Of a stretch of 18,756 nucleotides of DNA, positions 6,356 to 13,714 are shown piece by piece; within the stretch, counting starts at the first letter, position 1; each line of letters begins with the position of its first letter. The notes under the pieces were generated by a model that was not told where the DNA came from, did not search any database, and saw only the letters and a list, made by a program, of their open reading frames with translations. The stretch spans positions 1 to 18,756 of the forward strand of contig JANXTV010000377.1 of NCBI GenBank assembly GCA_025352185.1, read 5' to 3'. The position numbers and the translations under genes are program-made. Source of the DNA: Oligoflexia bacterium. Lineage in GTDB: Bacteria > Bdellovibrionota > UBA1018.

Positions 6356-7143
6356 CAAACTTCCTTCACCGGCATACCGATCGGGGTATCGAGTTCTTTA
6401 AGGACCTTTTCAACCATCGCCCGGGGAGCCTTCGACTCCGTAATCGGCCGGCCGACGACCACGGCCCCCGCCCCGAGTGTCGCCGCTTGTTTCGGCGTCA
6501 TCACGCGAGCCTGATCGCCCGCTTTCGAACCTTTCGGTCGAATTCCCGGGACGACCGTATAGAGAATTGAATCCGCGGCTTGAACAATCTTGATCTCGTG
6601 GGGACTACAGACGACACCGTCCACTCCCCAGTAACGGGCCTGCGCGACGAGGCGTTTTACCGAATCGGGAATTTTAGATGCCTTACCCCCGACGGCGAAA
6701 CTCACGTCATCCCAAGTGGGCTGATCGTAGGAGGTCAGTACCGAAACCCCTAAAATCAGCGGCCGACGCTCGCCCTTTCGGGCGGTCGCGCGCTTCTCGA
6801 GCTCATCTCGCACGGCGCGAATCATGAGGGGTCCCCCCGCAAGATGGAGCGTGAACATTTCCACGCCCATATCCTGGGCCTGGAGTGCTGCCTTCATCAC
6901 CGTATTCGGGATATCGTAGAACTTCAGGTCGAGGAAGATTCGGTGGCCTTCACGAACGCGATCGCGAACCCACTTCGGTCCCTCCGCCAGAAAGAGTTCG
7001 GAACCGACTTTCCAAATCACCGAAAGACCCGCGCACTCCTTCATTACCTTTAAGGCAAGTTCACCTTTCGGAAAATCGAGGGCAATGATCAGGTCCGTTT
7101 TTTTTATTTCGACGACGGGTTTCTTTTTCGGGGCGCGAGCCAT
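6355..7143 (-). CDS. pyrF: Orotidine 5'-phosphate decarboxylase
   Basis: Catalyses the last step of UMP synthesis, decarboxylating OMP to UMP in the cytosol. The 262 residues include a lysine-rich N-terminal extension (1-16) before LIIALDFP. The catalytic set is present: K45 in IWKVGSELF, and D72, K74 and D77 in FLDLKFYDIPNT. The C-terminal phosphate-binding part reads VVPGIRP (197-203) and GAGAVVVGRPIT (224-235). The ATG at 7143 overlaps the proS stop (TGATG), and its own stop overlaps rlmB the same way. It is one of two pyrimidine genes in the window, with pyrD about 5.5 kb away in another unit. Confidence 0.97.
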   Translation of the reverse strand: MARAPKKKPVVEIKKTDLIIALDFPKGELALKVMKECAGLSVIWKVGSELFLAEGPKWVRDRVREGHRIFLDLKFYDIPNTVMKAALQAQDMGVEMFTLHLAGGPLMIRAVRDELEKRATARKGERRPLILGVSVLTSYDQPTWDDVSFAVGGKASKIPDSVKRLVAQARYWGVDGVVCSPHEIKIVQAADSILYTVVPGIRPKGSKAGDQARVMTPKQAATLGAGAVVVGRPITESKAPRAMVEKVLKELDTPIGMPVKEV

Positions 7144-8615
7144 CAGTAACTCCGCGCAAAAATCGCGAGGATGTTCTTTTCCGATTTTTCACCCGTATAG
7201 AAGCAAGGCTTATCCGTCTTTTTCGGCTCGTAGTTCGAATCGAGGGGAAAACAGCGGATCGTCGCCTTCGTTTCTTCCTTAATTTTCTTTTCGATGACCG
7301 AGTCCCCGCACCAAGGCGCGATAAAGAAGCCGCCCTTTTCGACGCCTTCTTTTAACTGGTCGTAGGTATCGATTTCGAAAGTGTTCGCATCTCGAAATGC
7401 GCGGGCTTTCTCGAGGAGTTCTTTCTGCATCGCTGCGAGATCGCGAGCGATTTTAGCCGGTACGTCCGCCATCGGAACGAATTCTTTCACGCCCAAATCC
7501 CGGCGGGTCATGACGACGGTGCTTTTTTCAAGATCGCGTGGTCCGAGCTCGATCCGAATCGGAGTTCCGTTTAATTCGTGTTCATGAAACTTCCATCCGG
7601 CCTGTTTCTGGTCGTCGTCGTCGACGAGCACGCCAATTTCGTACGGAAGGCCCTTCACCGCGGCGTCAGCTTCGATCGCCGCACGAAGTTTCTGGGCCGC
7701 CTCGACGACGGCCGCCTTTGTTTCTGGCTTCGGCATGATCGGAACGATCACCACATGGGTATGGGCAAGACGTGGCGGAAGGACGAGCCCCTTATCGTCG
7801 GAGTGGGTCATCACCATTCCTCCGATTAAGCGCGTGGACACTCCCCAGGAAGTTTGGTGAACGAATTTCTGGGTTCCGTCCTTATCGAGGAACTTCGTTT
7901 CGAAGGCCTTCGCGAAATTCTGGGCGAGGTTATGGGACGTACCCGCCTGGAGCGCCTTTTTATCCTGCATCATCGCTTCGATGCAGTACGTACGGAGGGC
8001 ACCCGCAAAACGCTCATTATCACTTTTCCGTCCCCAGAATACCGGCATTGCGAGGATTTCCTCGGCGAAGTCCCGGTAGACTCCGAGCATCGTGCGGGTC
8101 TCGGCTTCCGATTCTTCGGGAGTCGCGTGGCAGGTATGTCCCTCCTGCCAGAGGAATTCGGTCGTGCGGAGGAAAAGGCGCGTGCGCATCTCCCACCGGA
8201 CGACGTTCGCCCACTGATTAATCATGAGCGGCAAGTCGCGGTAAGACTGAATCCATTTCGCAAACATCGAATTAATAATCGTTTCCGAAGTCGGGCGAGC
8301 GACGAGGGGCTCCTCGAGTTTCTTCCCGCCGGCATGGGTGACGACCGCGAGCTCAGGCGCGAAGCCTTCGACGTGTTCCGCCTCTTTCTTCATGAATGAT
8401 TCCGGAATAAAGAAGGGAAAGTAATAGTTCCTCGCGCCGGATTTCTTGATTCGTCGATCGAGATCTCCCTGGATGCGTTCCCAAATCGAATAACCGTTCG
8501 CGCGGATCACCATGCAGCCCTTTACCGGGCTGTAGTCGGCGAGTTTCGCCTGGAGGACGACGTCCTGATACCACTGGGAAAAGTCCTGGGAACGGGGAGT
8601 GATTTTCTCTGCCAT
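7143..8615 (-). CDS. proS: Prolyl-tRNA synthetase, archaeal/eukaryotic type (ProS3)
   Basis: Class II aminoacyl-tRNA synthetase charging tRNA-Pro. At 490 residues it lacks the ~180-residue editing insertion of the classical bacterial enzyme and matches the short type known from Thermus, Bacteroidetes, archaea and eukaryotes. Landmarks are RPTSE (107-111), motif 2 RWEMRTRLFLRTTEFLWQEGHT (from 140), motif 3 GLVLPPRLA (276-284), an anticodon-binding domain (~287-400) and the C-terminal domain ending with the invariant Tyr (FARSY). The C-terminal zinc site is degenerate: Cys436, Cys455 and Cys471 remain, but the partner positions hold Val and Thr (CGDSVI, CFYTG). The ATG at 8615 has only a weak AGG upstream. 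It may belong to the ntrY-ntrX transcript, 40 bp downstream of it. Confidence 0.97.
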   Translation of the reverse strand: MAEKITPRSQDFSQWYQDVVLQAKLADYSPVKGCMVIRANGYSIWERIQGDLDRRIKKSGARNYYFPFFIPESFMKKEAEHVEGFAPELAVVTHAGGKKLEEPLVARPTSETIINSMFAKWIQSYRDLPLMINQWANVVRWEMRTRLFLRTTEFLWQEGHTCHATPEESEAETRTMLGVYRDFAEEILAMPVFWGRKSDNERFAGALRTYCIEAMMQDKKALQAGTSHNLAQNFAKAFETKFLDKDGTQKFVHQTSWGVSTRLIGGMVMTHSDDKGLVLPPRLAHTHVVIVPIMPKPETKAAVVEAAQKLRAAIEADAAVKGLPYEIGVLVDDDDQKQAGWKFHEHELNGTPIRIELGPRDLEKSTVVMTRRDLGVKEFVPMADVPAKIARDLAAMQKELLEKARAFRDANTFEIDTYDQLKEGVEKGGFFIAPWCGDSVIEKKIKEETKATIRCFPLDSNYEPKKTDKPCFYTGEKSEKNILAIFARSY

Positions 8616-8639
8616 AAGCCTAAATCATGGCATAATGCG

Positions 8640-8655
8640 GCGTTTTTTAAAACGC
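8640..8655. repeat. Palindrome right after the ntrX-like stop
   Basis: GCGTTTT and AAAACGC (7-bp arms, 2-base centre) lie directly after the regulator's TAA and inside the 40-bp gap to proS. With so small a centre the hairpin would lose one or two pairs. No U-run follows on the minus strand, so a strong terminator between ntrX and proS is unlikely. Confidence 0.3.
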
Positions 8656-10047
8656 TTAAGACTCAATTCCGTAGGACTTCATTTTCTTATGCAGGTGCGA
8701 ACGCTCAATCCCTAAAACGGAGGCGGCCTTCGAAACATTTCCGTCGTTTTCCTTCAGGGTCTTCAGGATAAAATCCTTCTCAAACTCCGACCGCGCGTCG
8801 CGCAGATTCTTTGCCGCGATGGAGGAGAGATTCGACCCCTCACCCCGATTCGAAATTTGGGCCGAGTGAGCATCCGTCTGAAGGTGCGTTAGAAGATGAT
8901 TAGCGGTGATGGGTAGGCCGTCTTCATTCTCCGCGGTCAGAATCATCAGGCGTTCGATCAAATTTTTCAGTTCCCGAACGTTTCCCGGCCAAGAATAGGC
9001 CATGAGGAGATCGATCGCCTCCTTCGTCAGCGCCCGCAGTTTCTTTCCGTGGGTGACCGAAAACTCTTTCAGAAAGTGGGCGGCGATCAGCGAAACGTCT
9101 TCGGCACGGTCGCGCAGCGGCGGAACGTGAAAAGGGATCACGTTCAGCCGGTAAAAAAGATCTTCCCGAAAATTCCCCCGCGAGATCTCGAGGCGTAGGT
9201 CTTTATTCGTCGCCGCGACGATCCTTACATCGACTGAAATCGTCTGAGTCCCCCCCACGCGTTCAAACTTCTGTTCCTGAAGGATGCGCAGAATTTTTGC
9301 CTGCGTTTTCATCGACATATCGCCGATCTCATCGAGAAAGAGAGTTCCCTCATGGGCTAAGTCAAATTTTCCCCGCCGGAGGTTCGTCGCCCCCGTAAAC
9401 GCACCCTTTTCGTGACCGAAGAGTTCGCTTTCGATCAGCTCTTCCGGAATGGCCGCACAATTCACTTCCACGAAGGGCTTCGCGTAACGACTCGAAAGGG
9501 CATGTACGCTGTGGGCGACAAGTTCCTTTCCCGTTCCGTTCTCCCCGGTAATCAGTACGGATCCCGTTGTAGGCGCCACCTGCCGGATCAGGGCTTGAAT
9601 CTGCAGCATCGCCGCGCTCTTTCCGAGGAGCTGGCGCGACCGATTAATTTGCTTCCGGAGGGCCTGATTCTCTCGCGCGAGATCTCGCACCGAGGCGGCG
9701 TTCTGGAGGAGGACCAAAAGGCGTTCGAGCGACGGGGGCTTCTCCAGGAAATCAAACGCGCCGAGTTTAGTTGCTCGCACTGCGGTATCGATTGTGCCGT
9801 GCCCGGACATCATGATGACCGACTGATCGGGCCATTCCGACTTAATGAGCTTTAAAGTTTCGAGCCCGTCCATATCCGGCATCCAGATATCGAGGATCAC
9901 GACGTCGGTCGGATCATTCCGAAGGATCTCGATTCCCTCGCGGCCTGACGGGGCGACCCGGACGCGATATCCTTCGTCCTTCAGGGCGCCTTCGAGGGAA
10001 CTCCGAATCGAGGCTTCGTCGTCGATAATCAGGACACTGCGTGACAT
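8656..10047 (-). CDS. ntrX: Sigma-54-dependent response regulator, NtrX-like
   Basis: A 463-residue NtrC-family activator. The receiver domain (1-120) has the acidic pair D9-D10, phospho-acceptor D53 in VVILDIWMPDMDG, and K103 in LEKPPS. The AAA+ domain (about 142-375) has Walker A GENGTGKE (168-175), the sigma-54-contacting GAFTGA loop (215-220) and Walker B TLFLDE (235-240), so it should drive open-complex formation at sigma-54 promoters. A Fis-type helix-turn-helix closes the protein (NVSKAASVLGIERSHLHKKM). The intact GAFTGA separates it from NtrX forms that have lost sigma-54 contact. The ATG at 10047 lies one base after the stop of the NtrY-like kinase, with AAGG as Shine-Dalgarno, so the two are co-expressed. 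The NtrX name rests on architecture and partner; its target genes cannot be read from the window. Confidence 0.9.
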   Translation of the reverse strand: MSRSVLIIDDEASIRSSLEGALKDEGYRVRVAPSGREGIEILRNDPTDVVILDIWMPDMDGLETLKLIKSEWPDQSVIMMSGHGTIDTAVRATKLGAFDFLEKPPSLERLLVLLQNAASVRDLARENQALRKQINRSRQLLGKSAAMLQIQALIRQVAPTTGSVLITGENGTGKELVAHSVHALSSRYAKPFVEVNCAAIPEELIESELFGHEKGAFTGATNLRRGKFDLAHEGTLFLDEIGDMSMKTQAKILRILQEQKFERVGGTQTISVDVRIVAATNKDLRLEISRGNFREDLFYRLNVIPFHVPPLRDRAEDVSLIAAHFLKEFSVTHGKKLRALTKEAIDLLMAYSWPGNVRELKNLIERLMILTAENEDGLPITANHLLTHLQTDAHSAQISNRGEGSNLSSIAAKNLRDARSEFEKDFILKTLKENDGNVSKAASVLGIERSHLHKKMKSYGIES

Positions 10048-10048
10048 T

Positions 10049-12274
10049 TTATACCTTAGGTTTAGAAACCGTCGGGAGCTCGACTACAAAGTGCGTCCCC
10101 TCACCCGGGGCGGACTGGACCCGGATAAATCCATGATGGTCGGCTACGATGCGTTTTGCAATAGCGAGGCCCAGGCCCGTCCCCCCCACTTTAGTTGAGA
10201 AATAGGGCTCGAACACCCGGGATTTCACGTCTTCAGGCATTCCCATACCGTTATCGCGGAAATCGATCACCGCAATGCCGAGGGAGGGGTGGTAATGGGT
10301 CGTGATATCAATTCGTTTTTCCGTCTTCAGTTCCCGTACGGCGGAAACTCCGTTATCGAAAAGGTTAATGAGAACGCGTTTAATCTGGTCGCGATCAAAC
10401 GCAAACGGCGGAAGATTTCGATCCGCATGGTAATTAAATCGGACGTCGGTATGCGCTTGTTCATAAAGCGAAAGCGTTTCACGAATCGATTCTTCGAGCG
10501 AATTCTCGGCCAGCGTTACTTCCGGCATACGGGCAAAGTCGGAAAATTCGTTTACCATTTCCTTCAGCTCATCGGTGTGCCGAATAATCGTTTCGGTACA
10601 TTCGCGGAGTAGAGCTCCTTCCTTGCCCGTCAAGTCGCCGAGTTTTCTTTGGAGTCGCTGGGCGGAAAGTTTAATCGGCGTGAGCGGATTCTTAATCTCA
10701 TGGGCGATCCGCCGCGCTACTTCCCGCCAGGCCATTTCGCGCTGCCCCTTCACGAGCGAAGTCATATCGTCGATCACGACCACCGCGCCGGTAGGTAGCG
10801 ACGTCGCGATCGCCGCCACTGACTTAATCGTATTGCCGATTTTTAGATTCACTTGAAGCACTTCGGGTGATCGGAGAGGAGCGGAGGAGTTCATCGCCTT
10901 CTCAAAAACGATCAGTAAAGCGGCCGCCTCCCCCGTCAGCGCATCGTGATAGTGGCGACCGAGGGCGCGATCCGGAGGAATTTCAAGAAGTTGCGAGACG
11001 GCTCGGTTAAACGTCGAGATGCGTCCGTCTTGATCCAGGGAAATCACGCCCGCGCCGACGTTCGCGAGAATCGCTTCGAGCTGAATTTTCCGCCGCTCGA
11101 GATCGCGAGTCGCTTCCGTAAGGCGTTCTCGATTCTCTTTCAGATCCCGGGTCATTTTATTAAAGGATTCCACGAGAGTAGCGATCTCGTCGTGGCCGGA
11201 CCCCTGGATCACGATGTCGAGATTTCCCGCACCCACCATCTGCGCGCCCTTTACGAGACGCTCAACCGGCACGGTGAGTTCGCGTGCCATAAAGAGTCCA
11301 ATCCAGATCGCGACGAAGATAATCACGAGCGTAATCAGGATCAAGATCAGGAAGTAGGCGGTTTTTACCGGGTACTTCAACGGATTGATGTCTTTATAGT
11401 CCTGGATCACGCTAGAGATCTCGTCCACCTTGTTTACGAGCGTCACCGGTACGTACCGACTCACAACGACGACTCCGAGAATGGATTCGGAGTTCGGAAG
11501 TTTAACCGGTACGAGTGCGCGTACCCAGTCCCCATTCCCAGCGTGATGGATGACACTCCCCGGATTTCCGACAAAGGCACCGTCAAGTAAGTCAAGCGAG
11601 ACGCGCGGCGCCGGAATTTCCCAGTCGTCGGCGGTTCGTACGGCCATCACCCGCTCTTCGAGTGGGCCCGAGTAGAATTCCACTACGTCGAGCGCCAGAA
11701 GCTCCCGCTGGGACTCCAGATAAGTCTGTAACTTCTCCGGATTAATTCGTCCGGATGAAAGCCGGCTCGCCGTTCCTTTCGCAATATGCTGCGCGAAATG
11801 GGAGGCCGTCTGATCGGCACCGCGATAATAGATCCGCGTGATTTCAAGCGCGGTTTCCAGGGTATTTTGGATTTTAATCGAAAACCATTTATCGAAAGTG
11901 GTGTTGATGTAGAGCGCAGAAATCACGAAGAGAAGGAGGGTCGGAATGATCGAAAAAGAAAGAAACGAAACAACGAGTTTCGTCTTTAAGCGGGAACCCA
12001 GGACGTTTCTTCGGCGCTCGATAAAGAGCTTCCCGACGTTCCGGAGGACCAGCCAGAGGAGAATAATCAGGATGATGATGTTCAGATTCACCAGCCCGAA
12101 GAAGAAAATAGAGTTTACGAAAGGGAGGGTGCTCGAGACCCGGCTAATCCTGAATTCCAGCACCATTAGGGTGAGAAATAGGAAGAGCAGCGAGAAAATC
12201 GCGATCCGTTCTCTCTTCCGCTTCAGCCGCTCTTTCGGCTCTAGTGGCGGTATTTCTCGTACTTCAGTCGTCAT
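10049..12274 (-). CDS. ntrY: Membrane sensor histidine kinase, NtrY-like
   Basis: A 741-residue kinase with the NtrY layout. Two N-terminal helices lie at about 24-42 and 55-78 and a third at about 102-123. A ~180-residue extracytoplasmic sensor region runs to about 303, then a fourth helix (304-328) and a HAMP domain (~329-385). A PAS domain (~395-505) is followed by HisKA with H525 in RRIAHEIKNPLTPI and HATPase_c with N-box INLFDNGVSAV (N637), DNGMGMP (674-680) and GTGLGLA (698-704). All catalytic elements are intact. It should phosphorylate the regulator encoded one base downstream. NtrY/NtrX pairs control nitrogen use, redox responses or envelope functions in different Proteobacteria; no signal can be inferred here. 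The ATG at 12274 has a weak ribosome-binding site. Confidence 0.92.
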   Translation of the reverse strand: MTTEVREIPPLEPKERLKRKRERIAIFSLLFLFLTLMVLEFRISRVSSTLPFVNSIFFFGLVNLNIIILIILLWLVLRNVGKLFIERRRNVLGSRLKTKLVVSFLSFSIIPTLLLFVISALYINTTFDKWFSIKIQNTLETALEITRIYYRGADQTASHFAQHIAKGTASRLSSGRINPEKLQTYLESQRELLALDVVEFYSGPLEERVMAVRTADDWEIPAPRVSLDLLDGAFVGNPGSVIHHAGNGDWVRALVPVKLPNSESILGVVVVSRYVPVTLVNKVDEISSVIQDYKDINPLKYPVKTAYFLILILITLVIIFVAIWIGLFMARELTVPVERLVKGAQMVGAGNLDIVIQGSGHDEIATLVESFNKMTRDLKENRERLTEATRDLERRKIQLEAILANVGAGVISLDQDGRISTFNRAVSQLLEIPPDRALGRHYHDALTGEAAALLIVFEKAMNSSAPLRSPEVLQVNLKIGNTIKSVAAIATSLPTGAVVVIDDMTSLVKGQREMAWREVARRIAHEIKNPLTPIKLSAQRLQRKLGDLTGKEGALLRECTETIIRHTDELKEMVNEFSDFARMPEVTLAENSLEESIRETLSLYEQAHTDVRFNYHADRNLPPFAFDRDQIKRVLINLFDNGVSAVRELKTEKRIDITTHYHPSLGIAVIDFRDNGMGMPEDVKSRVFEPYFSTKVGGTGLGLAIAKRIVADHHGFIRVQSAPGEGTHFVVELPTVSKPKV

Positions 12275-12392
12275 TCGGCACTTTCAGATTTTTCTTGAGC
12301 GCTTTTTTTATTACTCGGTCTTACACATCCTTCTTCGCACATCCGGACGTGAGAGACCAAGTTCCGAGCGAAACGGGTGGCAAGAAAAAAAT

Positions 12393-12450
12393 AAAAAAAG
12401 TGATTTTTTTTCATTTCGACGCTTGCACTGGATTAAGATCAAGGTAACAT
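12393..12450 (+). promoter_or_regulatory. Probable strong promoter with AT-rich upstream element
   Basis: A -35-like TTGCAC (12423-12428), a 16-bp spacer and a -10-like TAACAT (12445-12450) precede the lysine-rich micro-gene. A7-GTGA-T8 (12393-12411) and other A-tracts just upstream resemble an UP element. The boxes are imperfect; support comes mainly from the start, Shine-Dalgarno and terminator downstream. The 228-bp spacer (12275-12502) must also hold the promoter of the opposite ntrY-like gene, which I could not place. Confidence 0.4.
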
Positions 12451-12502
12451 TAAGACAAGATAGACACGCTTTGGTGCGATGTCTTTAACGGAGGAAATAG
12501 CG

Positions 12503-12574
12503 ATGGCAACGAAGAAAAAAGCTGCAAAGAAAAAAGTAGCAAAGAAGAAGACTGCTAAGAAAAAGAAGAAGTAA
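12503..12574 (+). CDS. 23-residue lysine-rich peptide (histone-tail-like)
   Basis: A complete micro-gene: GGAGG lies 9 bases before the ATG and the frame ends with TAA after 23 codons. Fourteen of 23 residues are lysine and five are alanine, arranged as repeats of AAKKK, VAKKK and TAKKK after an MATKKK start. Such AKKK repeats occur in the tails of histone H1-like bacterial DNA-binding proteins (Hc1/AlgP style) and in short lysine-rich proteins of unknown role. Nucleoid or RNA binding is therefore the natural guess, but it is inference. An AT-rich promoter region precedes it and a 15-bp-stem terminator follows 23 bp later, so it is an isolated, probably highly expressed monocistronic unit. 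Alternatively the transcript could act as an RNA. Confidence 0.75.
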   Translation: MATKKKAAKKKVAKKKTAKKKKK

Positions 12575-12597
12575 CTCTCTTCTTTGATTGTTTTAGG

Positions 12598-12637
12598 AAA
12601 GGCCCTGATTCGGAAACGAATCGGGGCCTTTGCTTTT
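12598..12637 (+). terminator. Rho-independent terminator of the lysine-rich gene
   Basis: AAAGGCCCTGATTCG (12598-12612) pairs with CGAATCGGGGCCTTT (12617-12631) over 15 bp with one G-T wobble, closed by a GAAA tetraloop. GC and a T5 tract (12633-12637) follow. The orientation fits the plus strand only. Confidence 0.92.
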
Positions 12638-12685
12638 TAGGCTATTTCAAAGGCTTTTTACCGCAGTTTTTATTTCGAGTGCGAC

Positions 12686-13714
12686 CTACGACTTCGCGAG
12701 CGTTCGAAGCAGATGGGGGATCCATCGCAGACCAAAGTAAATCCAGCCGGTGTAAACTTGGACTGCATTTGCACCGCGATCCATTCGAGTCTTCGCCTCC
12801 GAAGCTTGAAGGATTCCTCCGACGGAAAGAATCGGCAGACGACTCCGGGAGCGCACCGACTCTAATCGGTCCCGAGCGAGCGTTCCTAACGCTCCGCCAC
12901 TCCATCCGCCCTTTCCACCCTTCCAATATCCACCCAGGGTGTTCGTCAGGACCCACCCATCGATTCCAATTTTCGTTTCCGAACGAATGAGGTCCTCGAG
13001 CGCCGCTCCCCCAAGCTCCGGTGCAATCTTCAAGAGGACGGGCGGGCAGATTTTCCACGTCGCGAGTTCGGTTCGAACCGCCGTAACGATTTTCTCAAGC
13101 GAATCAACAGTCTGCAGATCCCGCAAGCCCGGCGTATTCGGTGAACTGACGTTTACGACGAGGTAGTCAGCGAGGTTTTCAAACGGACGAACCGCGACCG
13201 CGTAATCCGAAGCCGCATTCTCGGCAGAAGTTTCCTTATTCTTACCGAGGTTAATCCCGATGCGGAAATCACCCGGCAACGTTCCGCTCCGCCTAGCACG
13301 AGTGACATTTCTTGCCACTTCGATGGCCCCCGGACTGTTAAATCCCATTCGGTTAAAGAGGGAGAACCGCTCCGCATCCCGAAATAGTCGGGGCCTTAAG
13401 TTACCGGGCTGCGGAAGCGGAGTTACCGTACCGACTTCGACGTATCCGAAACCGAGGTGAGGCAGGGCTTGGATAAGCAGACCCTCTTTATCAAATCCCG
13501 CCGCGAGTCCAATCGCATTTCGGAACTTCATTCCGAGGAGCTCTACCGGTACCGACGTCTCGCGGAGCCCGGCTCCCGCAATAACCCGTAAAAATACCCG
13601 ACCCGCCCAAAATCGGCCGGTAAATGCGATGAGGCGGACGAAGAAATGGTGAACCGTCTCCGCGTCCCACTGGAAAATCGCCGTACGAAGCGCAGTCCAA
13701 ACCGGGCGACTCAT
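12686..13714 (-). CDS. pyrD: Dihydroorotate dehydrogenase (quinone), class 2
   Basis: Oxidises dihydroorotate to orotate and passes electrons to membrane quinones. The 342-residue length and the amphipathic N-terminal part (1-55, with VHHFFVRLIAF) that docks to the membrane mark class 2. Active-site features are GFDKEG (K76), NRMGFN (121-126), NVSSPNTPGLR (188-198) with catalytic base S191, LLKIAPE (K229), and FMN-phosphate binding by SVGGI (297-301) and QVYTGWIYFG. The ATG at 13714 overlaps the rsmB-like stop by four bases (ATGA), so translation is coupled. It ends about 50 bp from the converging terminator of the lysine-rich gene. Confidence 0.96.
   Translation of the reverse strand: MSRPVWTALRTAIFQWDAETVHHFFVRLIAFTGRFWAGRVFLRVIAGAGLRETSVPVELLGMKFRNAIGLAAGFDKEGLLIQALPHLGFGYVEVGTVTPLPQPGNLRPRLFRDAERFSLFNRMGFNSPGAIEVARNVTRARRSGTLPGDFRIGINLGKNKETSAENAASDYAVAVRPFENLADYLVVNVSSPNTPGLRDLQTVDSLEKIVTAVRTELATWKICPPVLLKIAPELGGAALEDLIRSETKIGIDGWVLTNTLGGYWKGGKGGWSGGALGTLARDRLESVRSRSRLPILSVGGILQASEAKTRMDRGANAVQVYTGWIYFGLRWIPHLLRTLAKS

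Noticed and set aside
7854..8399. 181-codon plus-strand ORF inside proS
   Set aside because: Antisense shadow of proS, without domain signature or start signals.
12393..12411. A7-GTGA-T8 stretch considered as a terminator
   Set aside because: An all-A/T stem is too weak to terminate. Its position upstream of TTGCAC fits an AT-rich promoter element better.
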